Assembly: GCA_020086605.1 (NCBI GenBank)
Contig: JACBWW010000093.1
Span: 1,120,140-1,184,139, forward strand
Reading direction: 5' to 3'
Source of the DNA: Lanius collurio
Taxonomy: Eukaryota; Chordata; Aves; Passeriformes; Laniidae
Length of the DNA stretch: 64,000 nucleotides
Translations under genes and position numbers: made by a program
Shown here: in pieces, positions 24,701-37,980 of the stretch
Layout of the letters: each line of letters opens with the position of its first letter
Position numbering within the stretch: position 1 is the stretch's first letter
Notes under the pieces: model-generated
The model's database searches: none
Seen by the model: only the letters and a program-made list of their open reading frames with translations
What the model was told of the DNA's origin: nothing

Positions 24701-27219
24701 TCCAGAACCACAGCCAGCTTCTTCATGCAACATCTCTTCACAATGATGGTCCCCTGAGAGAGCCCTGAGCATCCCCCAGGATTATTCATGAGAATCAGAT
24801 GGACTCAGATTCAGAGCTCAAGGCCCTCTCAGATAATCCTAAACAAAAGGATAGAAAGCTGGAAAACTGGGAGTTTGCTTTTAGAAGATATCCGTTGTCA
24901 GAAGGCTCATGGACAAGCTACACAATGTCCTTTCCTCTCTCCTGCACATGAAGAGATGCACAAGAGCCTCTTCCCTCAGCACACTGAAGAGAAAGCAATG
25001 GCTACATATCTGCCAAAAGACATTTTTGGAAGGGTCCTCATGCAGCGTTTTGGCAGAGGAAGAAGACCCAAATGGCTCTCAACAAGAGGGAAATGAAAAG
25101 AGGAGCTGGTGTGACCAATGTGTTCAGAGGGACAGCTCAGTCTCGGGGACATCTGATGGCTCTGGAGCCAGCCCTGAACAAAGCAGAATGGAAACAGGCC
25201 TCCTCTGCACTGGCCATGGAAACATACCTGGTGAACAGGGCTGGGGAGTCCACATGAGACCATCCTTACTCTTGTGTTCCACAGCCATTACCGTGGCCAT
25301 GGAGATGGTGGGGTGTGTGACCTGGTCCCTTTCCACTCATGATCTCAGCCTTGTGTCATTCCTCCCCATCCACACACTGGTGCAAGGATGCTGCCTCACA
25401 AGCATGTGACCTTCTCTTCAGGCTCACCCTACCACAGCAGCAACACCAGCACCAGTCCTTCATCACCAACTCTACTTCGTTGGCCAAGCATCCAACATCT
25501 CCTCACACATATCTGGAGGCAAGTCACCACCATGTGGAACAGGCAGGGCCCAGGACTGAGAGGCACTCAGAGTGGATTAGATTTGAAATTGGGTTAATTG
25601 CACCTTTCCATCATTTATTTAGCTTGGGATAGGTCCAAAACATATGAATGAAATCCCCCCATGCACACTACACTGCTGACAAGCGGATATTGCATCTGGT
25701 TTGAATATGGCAAGTGGCTGCAGAGGCAGAGACAGTGTGGAGCTGCTTGAAATACAACACACACCTCCTCATGCTCCAGCCCCCCCTGAACCATGTGCCC
25801 TGCAGTTACATCATGCTGAAAGACCCCACCCTGCATCCCCAAACTTTCTCCACCATCTTCACATGCCATCGTCTCAGGCCACTGCCAACCTGACCCATGT
25901 CCCTGACACTGCTGAGGGGTTCATAACCCTGGCCAAAAGCCAGGAGCAGGAGATGGAGGAGGAGGAGGACAACCCCTCAGAGCAGTAAGGAGTAACATCC
26001 ATGGGTTGGGCTGTTATGGCCAGGATGGCTGTGGGTAACACAGATGAAATGGTGACCTTCCCGGGAACTGTGAAAGGGTGGGAGGGGAGATACAAAGGGA
26101 AAAGAAGGTAGAGTAGATGCCAAAGTTTTATTTCTCTAACTCTCCCCAGAGCTCCCTGTCAGCCCATGAGCAGCAGCATGTGATCACTGTGGGGGCTGCA
26201 CAAAAGCACTGGGGCCAATCTGTTCCCAGGGTGCTGAGGCTGGCTTAGGGGGAGGTGGAGCCAATGCCAGGAGAATTTCAGCAGAGGAAAGTCACCTTTG
26301 GTCTCATGTCAGCAGGTGCAAGTTGCTGAGGGAAGGCTCTGGGGCAGCACCAAAAAACAGAGGATGATGCCCTTATTCCTCCTGTATTTTCATGCTGTTC
26401 TGCAGTCAGCAAAGGTTAGGGACCTTGCAGGAGCTCTAGTGAAGCAAGAGACCCATCAGGGTTCTGCAAGGCTGCAGGAAGACATAGGAGTTTGCAAGAG
26501 TTGTCTACACAGAGCCAGCTCGTGTGTTTTGGGTCATGGTGCCAGGCAGCTGCTGGATGTGCAAGAAAGGATGCTTGGTGAATGGGCAGAAGGATGTTTG
26601 ATGAAAGGGCACCCTGGCAGTGGGAATGCAATGCTTGTCTTTCTTGGCTTTTTGGGAGAAACATGGGAAAACACTGGTCTATGTTTCAGTGTCCCACACA
26701 CATTCTCATTGTAGTCCATCTCTCAGGAAAACATGTCCCCAAGGTGCAGTGTCCCTTTGCACTGTGCCCAGACGATCAGGGTGGAAGCAGGGTCCAGCCA
26801 TGGAGATAATGGACATGCACTTGGGTTTCCCTCTCAAGCACTGCTTCTGGGATGTGCCCCCTGGTCTGCCCCTCCCCAAAGCTTGGCTGCCTCCTCTCAA
26901 CTCCTCTCACTGTGAGCACCTACAGAAGAGGGAGATAGGGAAGCCAGAAGCTTCCAGCCCAATGGTGTTTTCTCCCCAGCCACTGCTTGGGGGACAAAGG
27001 GATTCCAGCAGTTGCCACTGGCATCCAGTGGTTTTCTCCCACTCCCACAATGGCACAGAGAAATGCCAACGTCCAGGCCAGTAGAACTACGTAGGACCCT
27101 TCCTCCTCGTTGCAGAACAGCAGGGCCCTGATTTGCACAGGTGTTGAGCACCGTCCATCCCCAGCAGCCTCCAGGACTGTCACGGTCACTCAGCACCTCC
27201 CAGGATCTGGCCTTTCTTC

Positions 27220-27440
27220 CCTTTTTCTTTTATGAAGACATTATTTTACAGCTTGTTAATTTATACTTTTTCGAGTTTTTAACAAGGATCAGGGGCCAAG
27301 TCCCCAGGCAGTCCACTGGCCGTGAGAAATCCCATTTGGTATCATATAAATTATTGCAGATATTACTAATATTGCGTCTATTGTGTAAATACTGACTAAA
27401 TGTTTGAAAAACACAAATAAATATGAGCTGAGCTGATGGC
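27220..27440 (+). other. AT-rich block with AATAAA, possible 3' UTR-like or regulatory sequence
   Basis: Composition changes sharply to AT-rich (ttgttaatttatactttttc, atcatataaattattgcag, tattgtgtaaatactgac) and ends with AATAAA at 27416-27421. It could be the terminal exon of an unannotated transcript or a conserved enhancer. No coding exon precedes it. Confidence 0.25.
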
Positions 27441-29439
27441 TGGAGCAGCTGCCTATGAGCCATTCTGGGCCCCTAGGGGGAAAGAATACACATTTTAAAC
27501 TAATGTGTAAATATGTAACCTGCCTCCATCCCCCTCCACATCGTCGTGAGCAGTTCTTGGAATCAGCCCAGTCCCTCAGCTGCACAACTATGATTTAACA
27601 ACAGCTATAAATACATCTCATCCACTGGGCAACTGCACAAACAAGGGCTCACCTGGCAGTAAGAGGTCACCAAAAAGTCTCCCACATGAGACCACTGTGC
27701 ATGAACGGGTACATGGTGAGGGGAGGTGCTCAGTGCTTGTCCTTAGAGCCTTGTCTGGGTCCTGGACCTCAGCAGTCCAGCCTCACAGACTTCAGTGTTG
27801 CCCACCAGAGCCAGGTATGAGCTAATCGACTGATGGGCCACCAGGACCAAGGAAGATTCTGCCTCCAAGTCGTGAGCTTCCTTTCCAAGGGCAAATGCCT
27901 CCACTCATTTGCAAGCTCTTTACCCAATTCCTCATTGTTGGAAGACAGTCACAGAGTCCTCTGTTGCTGACATCCTTCATCACCGTCCAAAATTCCAGAG
28001 TAACATGCCCCTTGCCGGAGGGCGGAAGGATAATCCAAGGACTGGGTCCCCACATCCCACTGCCTCTCAGCTTCAGATGCTGGGAGATTCCAGCCCCTCC
28101 TTGCAAGTCTCCAATTCCCCCGACCCATCACCCAGGGCTGGCTCTGAGTGGAATGAGGAACTTTATTAAACCCTTCCCCACCCAAACCACTGGCACTGTG
28201 AATTGTACTCCTGGCACAGCAAATGGAGCAGGGAACCACAGTCTGCAGGTGAGGGAGAAGAGACAGCTCACATCCCTGGGCTTTGCCTTTGATGGACACA
28301 GGATGATGCTGGTTTTTACCTAGCATTGTTTATTTGTGACCTTCACAATCTTTTTAATTTGGATTTAACCCACATCCACTACTCGGTGGGGCACAAACAC
28401 CTCTGGGTTAGCCCAGAGCCACAGAGTTGCTCCAGTGGACAAGAGCTGCTGAACTGGCCACAAGTGAGAGCATCGGGAAGATTTGCTCCTCAGAGGATGA
28501 ACAGAGCACAGCAAATGTGGTACCAGGCTGTGTCATGGGTCCTGTCACCCAGCACTGCAGAGGGAGGTACTGGCAGCCACTGGGCCCCACCACCCTGCCC
28601 AGAGAGGGGAGGGAGAGGAGAAGCCAGGCCAGGAAGATGTGAGTCAGGGCAATAAGGTCATTGCAGTGGGAGCCAGGCAAGACTATGGGCGGATGCCTGT
28701 GCCCTGAGGCAAAACATGGGATTTAATGCCATTTCTCTTAAGAAAGGTGAAGATCACAGTATGGCCAGCCATTTCCAAAGCTTCAGGTACTTTTCAGGCA
28801 TGGGGTGCCAGCTCCAGAGAATAAAGCTAAACTCTCGTGATCCCCACAGGACCAAATGCTGCGGAGAGGTTTTCCAAACTTCTCCTGCCTCCTACCCCCT
28901 CTCTGACACATCCAGACAAATGATTCCACACTGACTTTCTTAACTCTTTTCCATATCCTGAGGTTCATCCTAGTGCAGTGTACACTTCTGAGCCTGAAAT
29001 CTCCCAGGGCCCACCATGGCCACAGACTCCTCCAAAACCCAGTTTGACTCCTCCAAGCCCCTGTAGTTGCTATAGGTGCCCAGACTCAGCCCAGCAGGAT
29101 TAAAGCCCACCCCACCCAACCCCTCTAAATATCACTTTTTGGCTCTCACATGTCACATCTCTAAGGCCTTACATAGGTCCAATGCATCAGAGACAAGAGG
29201 GTGAGGGACTGGGGGAGGGTAGCACAGGACTGAGTTGTGCACCAGGGCTCAGCTCTTCCCCTGTAACTACAGATTAAAACAATAAACTCAGAAGAATCCA
29301 GCCTTTGGCAGGGACTATGAAGAACCAATGTTTGACTGGCCCACAGTTCACAGGCACACCCAAATAAATAGCATTGTTTATAAGGACTGAAAATTAAAAA
29401 ATTAAGGGCTGTGATTTTCAAAGCTCCCCAAGGAGCCCT

Positions 29440-29830
29440 GACATTGAACTCCAATAAAAATTAATGGCATGAAATCCCAGCCCTGCACTTCTCTGGAGCG
29501 ATAAAAGGAGTATTCATTGTGCAATCAATTGCTGAAATTCATAATAATTTCTACTAAAGAAATCCTAAGTAATTTCACTGCTATGGACAGTTTCAGTTAG
29601 GAATAAATTTAGTATAAATAAAATACTTACCATTTGAGTAGGAGAAATTACTGTAAGGTGCAGCAAATTAGGTAAAACAATGCAAAGTAATTTAATTCCT
29701 TACTTTCTGCTGGGAATTGAAGCCACCCATTTAAATTTGCTTACTCAAGTTTGAATTTTAAGTTGTTTTTCCTTTCAAATGCAAAACAAAATTTGTGTAG
29801 CTGATTGAAAAACTTCTGAGGAATATACAG
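29440..29830. promoter_or_regulatory. candidate conserved AT-rich non-coding block
   Basis: About 400 bases of unusually AT-rich, non-repetitive sequence with CAATAAAAATTAATGG, gtgcaatcaattgctg and several TAATTT/AATTAC cores. It resembles vertebrate developmental enhancers; not testable here. Confidence 0.28.
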
Positions 29831-31335
29831 GTGTTCCCATGTTTTTTGACAAAATCACAATCTGTCAGTCAAACTTCACAGACCACTGCTTCTTGCAACA
29901 GCCTTGGGTTTGGCCAGAGGAAAACATTACCAGGGGAGATATTGATGCCAAAGACTCTGGTCTTCCCTAGACATCTTTGCTGCATTTCTGCATGTTTGCA
30001 TGCACCTGCAGATGCCAGGATCCCCCACCATTGCCCCTCACATGCAAGAGAATCATTCAACTTGATATCAGTCACCCTTATTAGGCCTTTTGTGTGGTTT
30101 GCTGAGGATGAGATAAATGGTGCACAGGACTAGAGATGCCACATGAAATTCCTCCACCAGAGACATGCCATGGAGTCAGTGGATCTCATCTGAACACACA
30201 CATGAGCTGTTCAAGTCCCACACCCACACCTGCCTTGTCCATGCGGTGTGTGTTCCACAGGAAGGCACCAAAGCCACAGATGTCCCACTGACACTCACCA
30301 GCAGCCAAAAGGAACATTTCTCACCCCATCCTCAGACCTTTATCTGTGCTGAACAAGCATCTGCAAGACACCCTGTGCATCAAATTCCACGGTTGCAGCC
30401 TAACATTCCTCTCTGAACATGCCATTCTTCTCCTCACTGCATGTCTATAGCTGGGATCACACCTCTGCCTTCACTCAGCTGATGGACCTTGCAGATATGC
30501 AAAAAGTTCCCTCATTTCCAGACAAACAGAAGATCATCAGCATAATTCGTTATCATTTTCATTCCCTTTTTTGAGGAATTTGATCCTCAACATTGTAGCT
30601 TTCAAAGTTGGCTGAAGAATTAAGCACTGATTCCATTACAATTTAGCAGGAATCCTGTTCTATCCTCCTTTAGATTCCTCTGAGACCCTGCCCCATCTTC
30701 AGGCCTTAACAGAGGAGTACACCGAGGATCAAACCAGCCGTACCGTTAGAAGATGCAGCTAAGAGCCCTGGGGAAAAGGTCTGTAAGCAAAAAGAAGCAA
30801 GAGGCTACAGGTCATGAAACTGGACATGCATACAGTCCAGTTATCCCAAATTAGGGACAGCTTTTTAAAGAGATGACACAGTAAAGGGAAAGATAAAGAC
30901 AAAACTCTAGAAACTCTTCCTCTCATTTCAGCAGTTTTTGGGTCTTCCTCACAGCTCATATCCCACCATGCCTCATACTCACTCCACACACTGAGCAGAC
31001 CCAATGCAGAGTTTCCAGGATTTTCAGATCTGGAAAATGCCAACCAACCTCCAGAGTCAGACTAATGATGAGTGGGAAGAGGAACTATCAAGGTCCACAC
31101 ATCCCACAGCCATTGGCTTCACCATCAGAAGGGTCAGAGAGTTTGATGTGCATGTTTCCTTGCTGTGGCTAGGTGTGAGCTGGCTGGAAGCATCACTGGC
31201 AGTGGAGGTCCACAAGATCTGAGCTGGCCATGGTGCATGCTGACCACTCAGTCACCGGGCCACCGAGTCTGCCCCCCGTGCCCACGCTCGTGGCCGTGGC
31301 CAAGTCCCGTTACGTGTGGCTGTGTCTCCCTCTAG

Positions 31336-31683
31336 CGGCGTGTCCCAGCCAGCACGGCCCCAGCCGGCGTGGAAAGCCAGACGTGCTCCCTGTGCCATGG
31401 TCACCATGAGTTCGTGCCACCGTGACTCCGGGGCTGTGCTGGTGGCAGCATGCACAAAGAGGACCTCCAAGAGGACGTGCTGCTGCTGCTCTGTATCGAC
31501 TGCCATCGTCCATCAGCTATGGCAGAGCAAGGTGCTCCTGTAGGGAGGCACTGGTCCATGAAAGCGAGCAGGATGTTCCCAGTCCCCCAAACCTCTCCAG
31601 AGCTGGACCAGGAAGGACTGGAGGACGACTTGACAAAGCAGGACAATGTTACAGATACCAGCCATAGGAGCCTGAGTTTGTAG
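31336..31683 (+). pseudogene. possible decayed coding frame with CxxC...CxxCH pattern
   Basis: In one frame, 29 codons (31336-31422) end ...QTCSLCHGHHEFVPP, then a TGA, then 85 open codons starting LRGCAGGSMHKEDLQEDV and continuing LLLLCIDCHRPS to a TAG at 31681. Paired CxxC and CxxCH with a DVLLLLC stretch is reminiscent of zinc-binding HNH-like or EXD2-type C-terminal domains. The region is CpG-rich, unlike its surroundings, and the stop may be a decayed CGA. The family link is a guess; it may be a broken retrocopy or chance. Confidence 0.25.
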
Positions 31684-33104
31684 CACTCTCCTGCCTCTCT
31701 GAAGGCCTTTTTTCTGGGAGGACTGGGACAATTAAATGGATTCCCTTCTGGCAGGTGCTGCCTGCAGATGGAGGGATGAGTGCCTGTTCTCCAGGCTGCA
31801 AAGCTAGCAAGATGCCTCCTCACCACACCGAGGATGTAGCACTCTTTATCACTGTTAATTTGGATAGGTTAACTCAGCAGTTCTGGTTTCATGTTCCCCT
31901 ATCCAAAGTATCACAACAGGGGCAGGATCAAAACTTGTTTCCTTGCTGCATTTATGGCTGACAATTGTATTTAGTCCTGAAAAACACAGCAGGTCTGGCT
32001 CCCTGTTAGTTGTGTGTGCTGTGGGACATCACTGTTCCTGCTTTCCTATACATTTAGTACTTGTTTTTCTAGCTGATTCTCTTAAGCAACTCTAATTCCT
32101 TCACAGCTTCATGTTTCCATATATCCTCATAGAGTAAGAAATGAAAACTGCCCTGGTTTGCCCAAGACAGCTGAACTGTGTGGAATAAGTATGGTGGTTC
32201 CTTTGGTGGGAGGACAGTCCCACTCTTGGTCTTGAAATGGTGCTAAAGCAAGTGACCATAACAGCCCTAAGAGAAGATGAGACACCCTGGGAGTCTGCTG
32301 AGCATGCTAGAATATAGCCAGATCCTTAAAAATTCAACTCACAAAAATGTGTTTCAATTTCCTTCTAAATTGGGGGCCCCAAACCACCAAGCACCCTCAG
32401 ACAGCATCAGAGGGTCCACTGAAAAGGATGCTGTGAGTGCTGCAGGCCCTGTTCACAACCACCATAAGGCTCTTGCCATCATCTCCTGCACCTCTGAATA
32501 AGAACTGCTTGGATAACAGTGCTTCAAATATTTCTCAATTTTCTTAAAAAAATAGAAATTCCCCAAATGGCAGAAATCAGTAATCTGAAAAATGAAAAAA
32601 TTACCAAAAAAAAATGCAGTTTGTGAAAGGAAAAAAAAATAAAACTTTTGAGCATTTTTCTGCTCATTTCAGCAGGTCTGAGTCCATGCACACTGGTCAC
32701 TCTGTAGCACTCATCTCAGCTGGTAGAAAGCCAGAGAGATGGTTAAACATCTTCCCTATGGTTTTCCCTTGATGCCAGATGTGCCCCAAGGTATTTCCTG
32801 AGTCATGCAGCTTTGTTCTAGGATGGGAGATGACCCATATATCAATGTCAACATCTACAACAGGGAGTCCTTTGAGACTTCTGAGTCACCCACAACTTCA
32901 TTTACAAATTCTGGCATCAGTGACAACCGCTCTGTGGGCCTGGGTCTTGCTGCTCTAACTTCCCCTTCAGAGACAACTGGGGGAAATGCCCCAGAGCAGC
33001 AAGTGGTTCACAGATCTTGTTTTTGAGTCCTCCTCATAACGGCTGCCAGGGGCGAGTTCAACACACCCACTCACAAAAAAATAAATTAAAAAATTAAGCA
33101 AATA

Positions 33105-33141
33105 TATACATACATACATACATACATACATACATACATAC
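33105..33141 (+). repeat. (ATAC)n microsatellite
   Basis: About nine tetranucleotide units, uninterrupted, preceded by an A/T-rich lead. Confidence 0.95.
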
Positions 33142-34686
33142 AGTCTTTGGAACTTACATGGGCTTCCCTACAGCTTTGCCAGGTCTTGGCACAGCTTCTG
33201 CAACACATGGGGGAGAGGAGATGAAGGGGCCAGCATTTGACCATGGGTTAAGAAGGGACCCTGGCTGATTATCTTACAGTTCACATCCATTTCTCAGGTA
33301 ATTACACTTAAGGAAGATGTGTCAAACCCTTTGTGGTGGGCTGCCCTGCATGAGCTTCCCACAGTGTGCTGGGGATCTGTCTTTTGCAGGATGATGCATC
33401 CTCGAATCACAACAAAGGACCCATCTGAGGATCTCTGAAGGGTCCAAACGTCCTCCAGGCTATCAGGTGTTTCAGAGACCACTGTGGCATGTTGCACATC
33501 TCAGCATGGCATTCCCACCTGACAACTCAGTATCCTCAAGGCCTTCCTTCTGTGTGTTCTGCTATTTCTCCCTCTCCAGGAGAAGGAATAGGGACCCATT
33601 TGGGGTAGGAACCCACTGGGGTCCAAAGTTAAAGGACACTGAAGAAACCTTGGGAGAAGGAACATGGCCACCTCTCAGCTTCAGTCTCTAGGTTATTTAC
33701 TGCCTGGAGGGTCAGGACACAGTGCATTTCCCTTGATGCTGAGCATCTGCCTCAGAAAATATCTGTGTTAGGGAGATCCTGTGCCCATATCATCCCTCTG
33801 AGGCACTGCTTACCCAGACATCCAGGGCTGATGGGAAGCTCACATCCTTCATCTCCACTGCTGGATTTCTGTGCTGTGCCTTTGTGCTCCTGGCATCTTC
33901 CTCATCAGCTGGGGCTCCAGAACATCTCTGCTAGTGTGTTCTGGTTTGCCAGTCCCATCCTGGCAGGGCTCCTGCATTTCACCACTCAGTGGCTTGTACA
34001 TTTTGCCATCTTGGTAACCCACAATGCTCATCATGTGTCCAGGGCACAAATTCCAAGTGCTACCACCCCTTGGATGGGAGAGGACATTGGGTCTAGCAGG
34101 CCTAAAGAGTGCCTAGTTCCTCCTCAGCAGCCACCCCTCCACTGGCATTTGCCCAGAAGCACCTGAGGAGTTACTCTGGAGGTGCAGCTCCCCTCATTAA
34201 GGAGACAAGGTGTTGCTCCACCATCCCTCACCATCCATCTTCTGGTCACTGACTGCAAGAAACTCAGGTACATGGACAACACAATCTCTCACTTTTAATC
34301 TCCACTTCCACCTGCCCATGGCTTATCCCCTAAACATGTGGAGCTTCCTTACTCTTTCCTCCAGCAATTTCATTCTTTCTCACTAACCTGAGACTGCGAA
34401 CAAGTGCCTTTCTGATGCCATCTCCCCCCCAGATTCCCTGTGTTTGAGCCCCTCTGCATTTTGTTTCCTGGCTCTCTGGTATTTATGACCTATCTCTTTG
34501 TTCTGCTCTGGAGAAGTCTCCATGCTGCAGAAGTCAGCTGACCAAGCTCCCTGCACTGCAGCAACCATGTTGTCTCCAGGAGCATTCCCATTATCAGGGG
34601 ACAGGTGATGGATTCAGCACTGCCAGTGCAGGACTAATTTCCTATGCAACATTCTCCTAAAGTTCAAGCTGGATTCACAAATCTTT

Positions 34687-34720
34687 ACATACATATATAC
34701 ATACATACATACATATACTG
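34687..34720 (+). repeat. (ATAC)n microsatellite, interrupted
   Basis: ATAC/ATAT units with one interruption. It has the same motif as the tract at 33105, 1.6 kb away. Confidence 0.9.
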
Positions 34721-35269
34721 AGATATAGACCGAGATTTCTTGAGATATAAATGCATCATCATAAGTCAAACATATACAGCTACCCACAACCATCATTCAC
34801 TTCAACAGTCCCATTCCTGGTGATTTCTGTTAAGAGTTTTTCTGGAGCACACCTGCCTTAGGAGCTTAAGAACCCCTCTAAATTCAACATGTGAAATGAC
34901 ACACATCTGACTGATTACCTGTCTCCCATGTATCTCTTGCATTTGCACTTTTGAACTTCTGATCCACAAATCCCTTCTGCAGGGTCCACAGAAAGTAACT
35001 CATCAACCTGGAGTCTGTTATCAGTACAGTTAAGTTGCTTTAGAAGGGGCTGCATTGCCACAGGAAAATTTTTCAGACTCAGCTAACCGAAGCAGATTGA
35101 AAACCACTGACCAGAGGTTTGGGGATTCTAGGGAATGTCTAAGATGATTTGGAGGCTCTGCACTTCTGGAGTTGAAATGTTAATAAGAAACTATTGACTT
35201 TAGTTGGGATGAACACTGCTATATTGACATGAGAAGGAAGCACAGACCGAGGGAAAAAAAGTCAATATT

Positions 35270-36020
35270 TGCCAGGTGGGATAATAAATCCTGAGTTTAT
35301 GATCAATGCAAAATGCAGTGGTTGCGTTGCTATATACAATCTGCCAGGTAAACTAAGCCACTGCATTTCCTTTATTTCAATTAGCTGCGAGTAATTTGCT
35401 GAGATATTCAGGGTAATGTGTAACCGAGAGGTTCTGAGGGCTGTTCCCAGCCTACGGCTACAGAACCTGACACCTCTAAGCGATGTGGAACATTTTTAGC
35501 CTCTGCTGGAGGCAAAAACTGAAAGTTAGACAGCACAGCCCTAATTCCTCCCCGAATTGCTGGGATGGTTTCTGCCAGGTCCTTGCCCCACAGCCATGCA
35601 GCCTGGGTGGGAGCTGGGGTAATGAGGCTGCCTGAACACCCCGGGGGAGGCTGGTTGCAAGGGCAGTCTGTACTACACCTTCTCCCAGCCTTCACAACCA
35701 AACCAGGCAAACAAGCAGATCATGTTGGCGTGGAAAATTCACCCCATTATCTCTGACAAGAGAGTGACTTTTGTCAGATGGGAGAGCAGCGGCTGCCTTT
35801 CTACATGGGCGTTAGGCAGCTTTTGTGTCTGGTCTTCTGCACACCTCCAGAGCGCCATAAAACTCTGCCTTTCTTCACTGCCATGGACATTTCAAGCTTC
35901 ACTGATTAGGTTTGCATTGTATGTAGCTATTAAAGCCAAACATTTACAGTCCTTCCAGTTTTGCAGGATAATTTCAGAAGCGACAGCCCCAAAGAAGTCC
36001 TTTTCTGTAGTTGAATAACC
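35270..36020. promoter_or_regulatory. candidate conserved non-coding region
   Basis: AT-rich, non-repetitive stretch with ATGATCAATGCAAAATGCAG, tttcaattagctgcgagtaa and gcattgtatgtagctatta-type sequence, about 7 kb upstream of WNT4. It lacks repeat signatures. Status inferred. Confidence 0.25.
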
Positions 36021-37624
36021 TGATTTGCACAAATATTTTAGCAAAAATCTGGGCTATTCTGATTTCTATGTGGCTTCCCTCCCTTCCTAAGAATAATTAT
36101 GCCAAATCCTCCAAGACACAGGATAAACACAGTGGTTTCCCTTTATTATAACAAACTATAGATTTTCCAATGCTGCCTCACCAGGTCTCTCATTCGCCTT
36201 TGTCTTCAAAAGGTTTTGTTTTCATCATTTTGCCACCATATTTACATAGAAATGCACTGGACAGCTGAGGGGATTTTACTGTCTCTTACATTTCCTGTTC
36301 TGTTGTTTAATTAGTCATTTCTGAAAAGAGCATTACTTAAAATAAGAGATTTCCTGCTACAAGAGTAAATTAAATAGATGAGCCCTAGACAGCCCAATGC
36401 TGCTGCAGGAACTCCAATTCCTGATGTGTTTAGGGAGAAACAAGGACTTGGTTCAGGAATCAGGTTCAATAATCAATTGCATTTTGGCAAAGCAGCAGGA
36501 TTAAACTTGGTATCAGTGCAGCAACCTGTCCCTTAGGTATCTCCCAAAGCCCAGCTCTGCTTCTTCCTCACAGCCAGGAGAAAATTCCCTATCCACACAC
36601 CTTCATCTCACAGCAGCATGAAAAAGTTGTATAGCAAACACTTTGCTCCACATGCATCTTCAGGAAAGGAACAGATCTCCCAAAGATGCTGCTCATATCT
36701 CAGGTGGATGCAGACTGAGCCAATGGAAGAGGTGGTTCAAAAGAAACACTGGCACCTCTTGAAGATGGGTGTGAAGGGAGAATGCTGTCCCCCTTTAAAA
36801 CATTCCCCAGTCAGGGCAGGGAAATGCAGCTTAATGTCCTCCGAACATTTTCTGCTGTGTCTTGTCATTTATCTGATAGCCAAAGACAGGAAAAGCTCTG
36901 TCCTTATTGATACTCCACATGGTTTTCAAAGGGCTTGGCCAATGCAACTCTGCATCCTCTTTGCCAAATGAAAAAGGATGAATTTACACACAGAAGAAGA
37001 AACCCTGGGTGAGAAACAGCAGAAGACTTTGGTCCTAGACTTCTCCACTGGTCCGGACAAGGTCATTTGTCTCTGTCATCCCTTGTCATGGGACAAAGCT
37101 TGGAAGTTCTTTCCAGGCACAGTTTTTTTTGCTTCCAGAGATTTAGAAGATTTTTGCCATCAGTACTTTATTCACTACCAATAGACCCAATAATCCAAAT
37201 CAGCACCTGTCTTTTCCTTTATTTTCTTCTGTTCCTTCACACCTCTGGTTTGTGTCCCCAAAAGGCCATGACAAAACAAAGCAGTCCAGAGAATGGTGGC
37301 ACTGAGGGTGAAATGGTATGGAGTTGTGAGGGAACATATAGCAAAGCCTAAAATAAACCATCCTTATCTATCCTACACCTTGGGATAAGACCTCCCTTGC
37401 TCTTTGCCTAGCCACTGTCTGCAAGGTGCATGTTAGCTGAGCCAAAACCACACCAGCAAGAGCACCAACAGGTTGCGTGGTGCAAGGAGAGAGGTGGAGC
37501 AAGACACAGCCCCATGACCTCCTTGGAAAATGGTCACACACAGGAAAAGAGATGTGGACATAACTTAGGCTGAACACCTTGGCAATGGTAACACCACCTA
37601 GGGTGGTTGTAGGTCTCATCTCTA

Positions 37625-37980
37625 TGGGGAAACTTCATTGCAGCCTTCCAGTACTCACAGGGGCTTATTAAAAAAGAGGAAGAGCAACCTTTTAACACAA
37701 GCAGATAGTGACATGACAAGGGGGAACAGTTTTAAACTAAAAGAGAAAAGACTAGATTAGATATTAGGAAGAAATTCTTTACTAAGAGGGTGGTGAGGCC
37801 CTGGAACTGGTTGTCCACAGAAGCTGTGGCTGCACCATCCCTGGAAATGTTCAAGGCCAGGTTGGATGGGGCTTGGAGCAACCTGGTCTAGTGAAAGGTC
37901 CCTGCCCATGGCATAGGGTGGAATGAGATGGTCTTTAATGTCCTTTCCAACCCAAACTAGTCTGGGATTCCATCATCTGT
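37625..37980 (+). mobile_element. CR1 LINE 3' end, about 350 bp
   Basis: Consecutive CR1 blocks: gcagccttccagtactcaca, gttttaaactaaaagagaaa, agatattaggaagaaattct, gagggtggtgaggccctgga, aatgttcaaggccaggttgg and gatggtctttaatgtccttt. It ends in a decayed terminal repeat (gattccatcatctg). 5'-truncated, as usual. Confidence 0.95.

Larger units (their letters stand above)
14571..37624. other. gene-poor upstream flank of WNT4
   Basis: About 23 kb with no recognisable exon on either strand. It contains the items listed separately: the A19 tract, double hairpin, diverged tandem duplication, possible cysteine-motif relic, microsatellites and AT-rich blocks. A long regulatory flank fits a developmental ligand gene. 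Absence of lineage-specific or non-coding transcripts cannot be shown from sequence. Confidence 0.6.

Noticed and set aside
25701..25988. 95-codon frame ending in an acidic Glu-rich tail
   Set aside because: Acidic tail comes from a GAGGAGGAG simple tract; the rest is His/Pro-rich and unrelated to known proteins.
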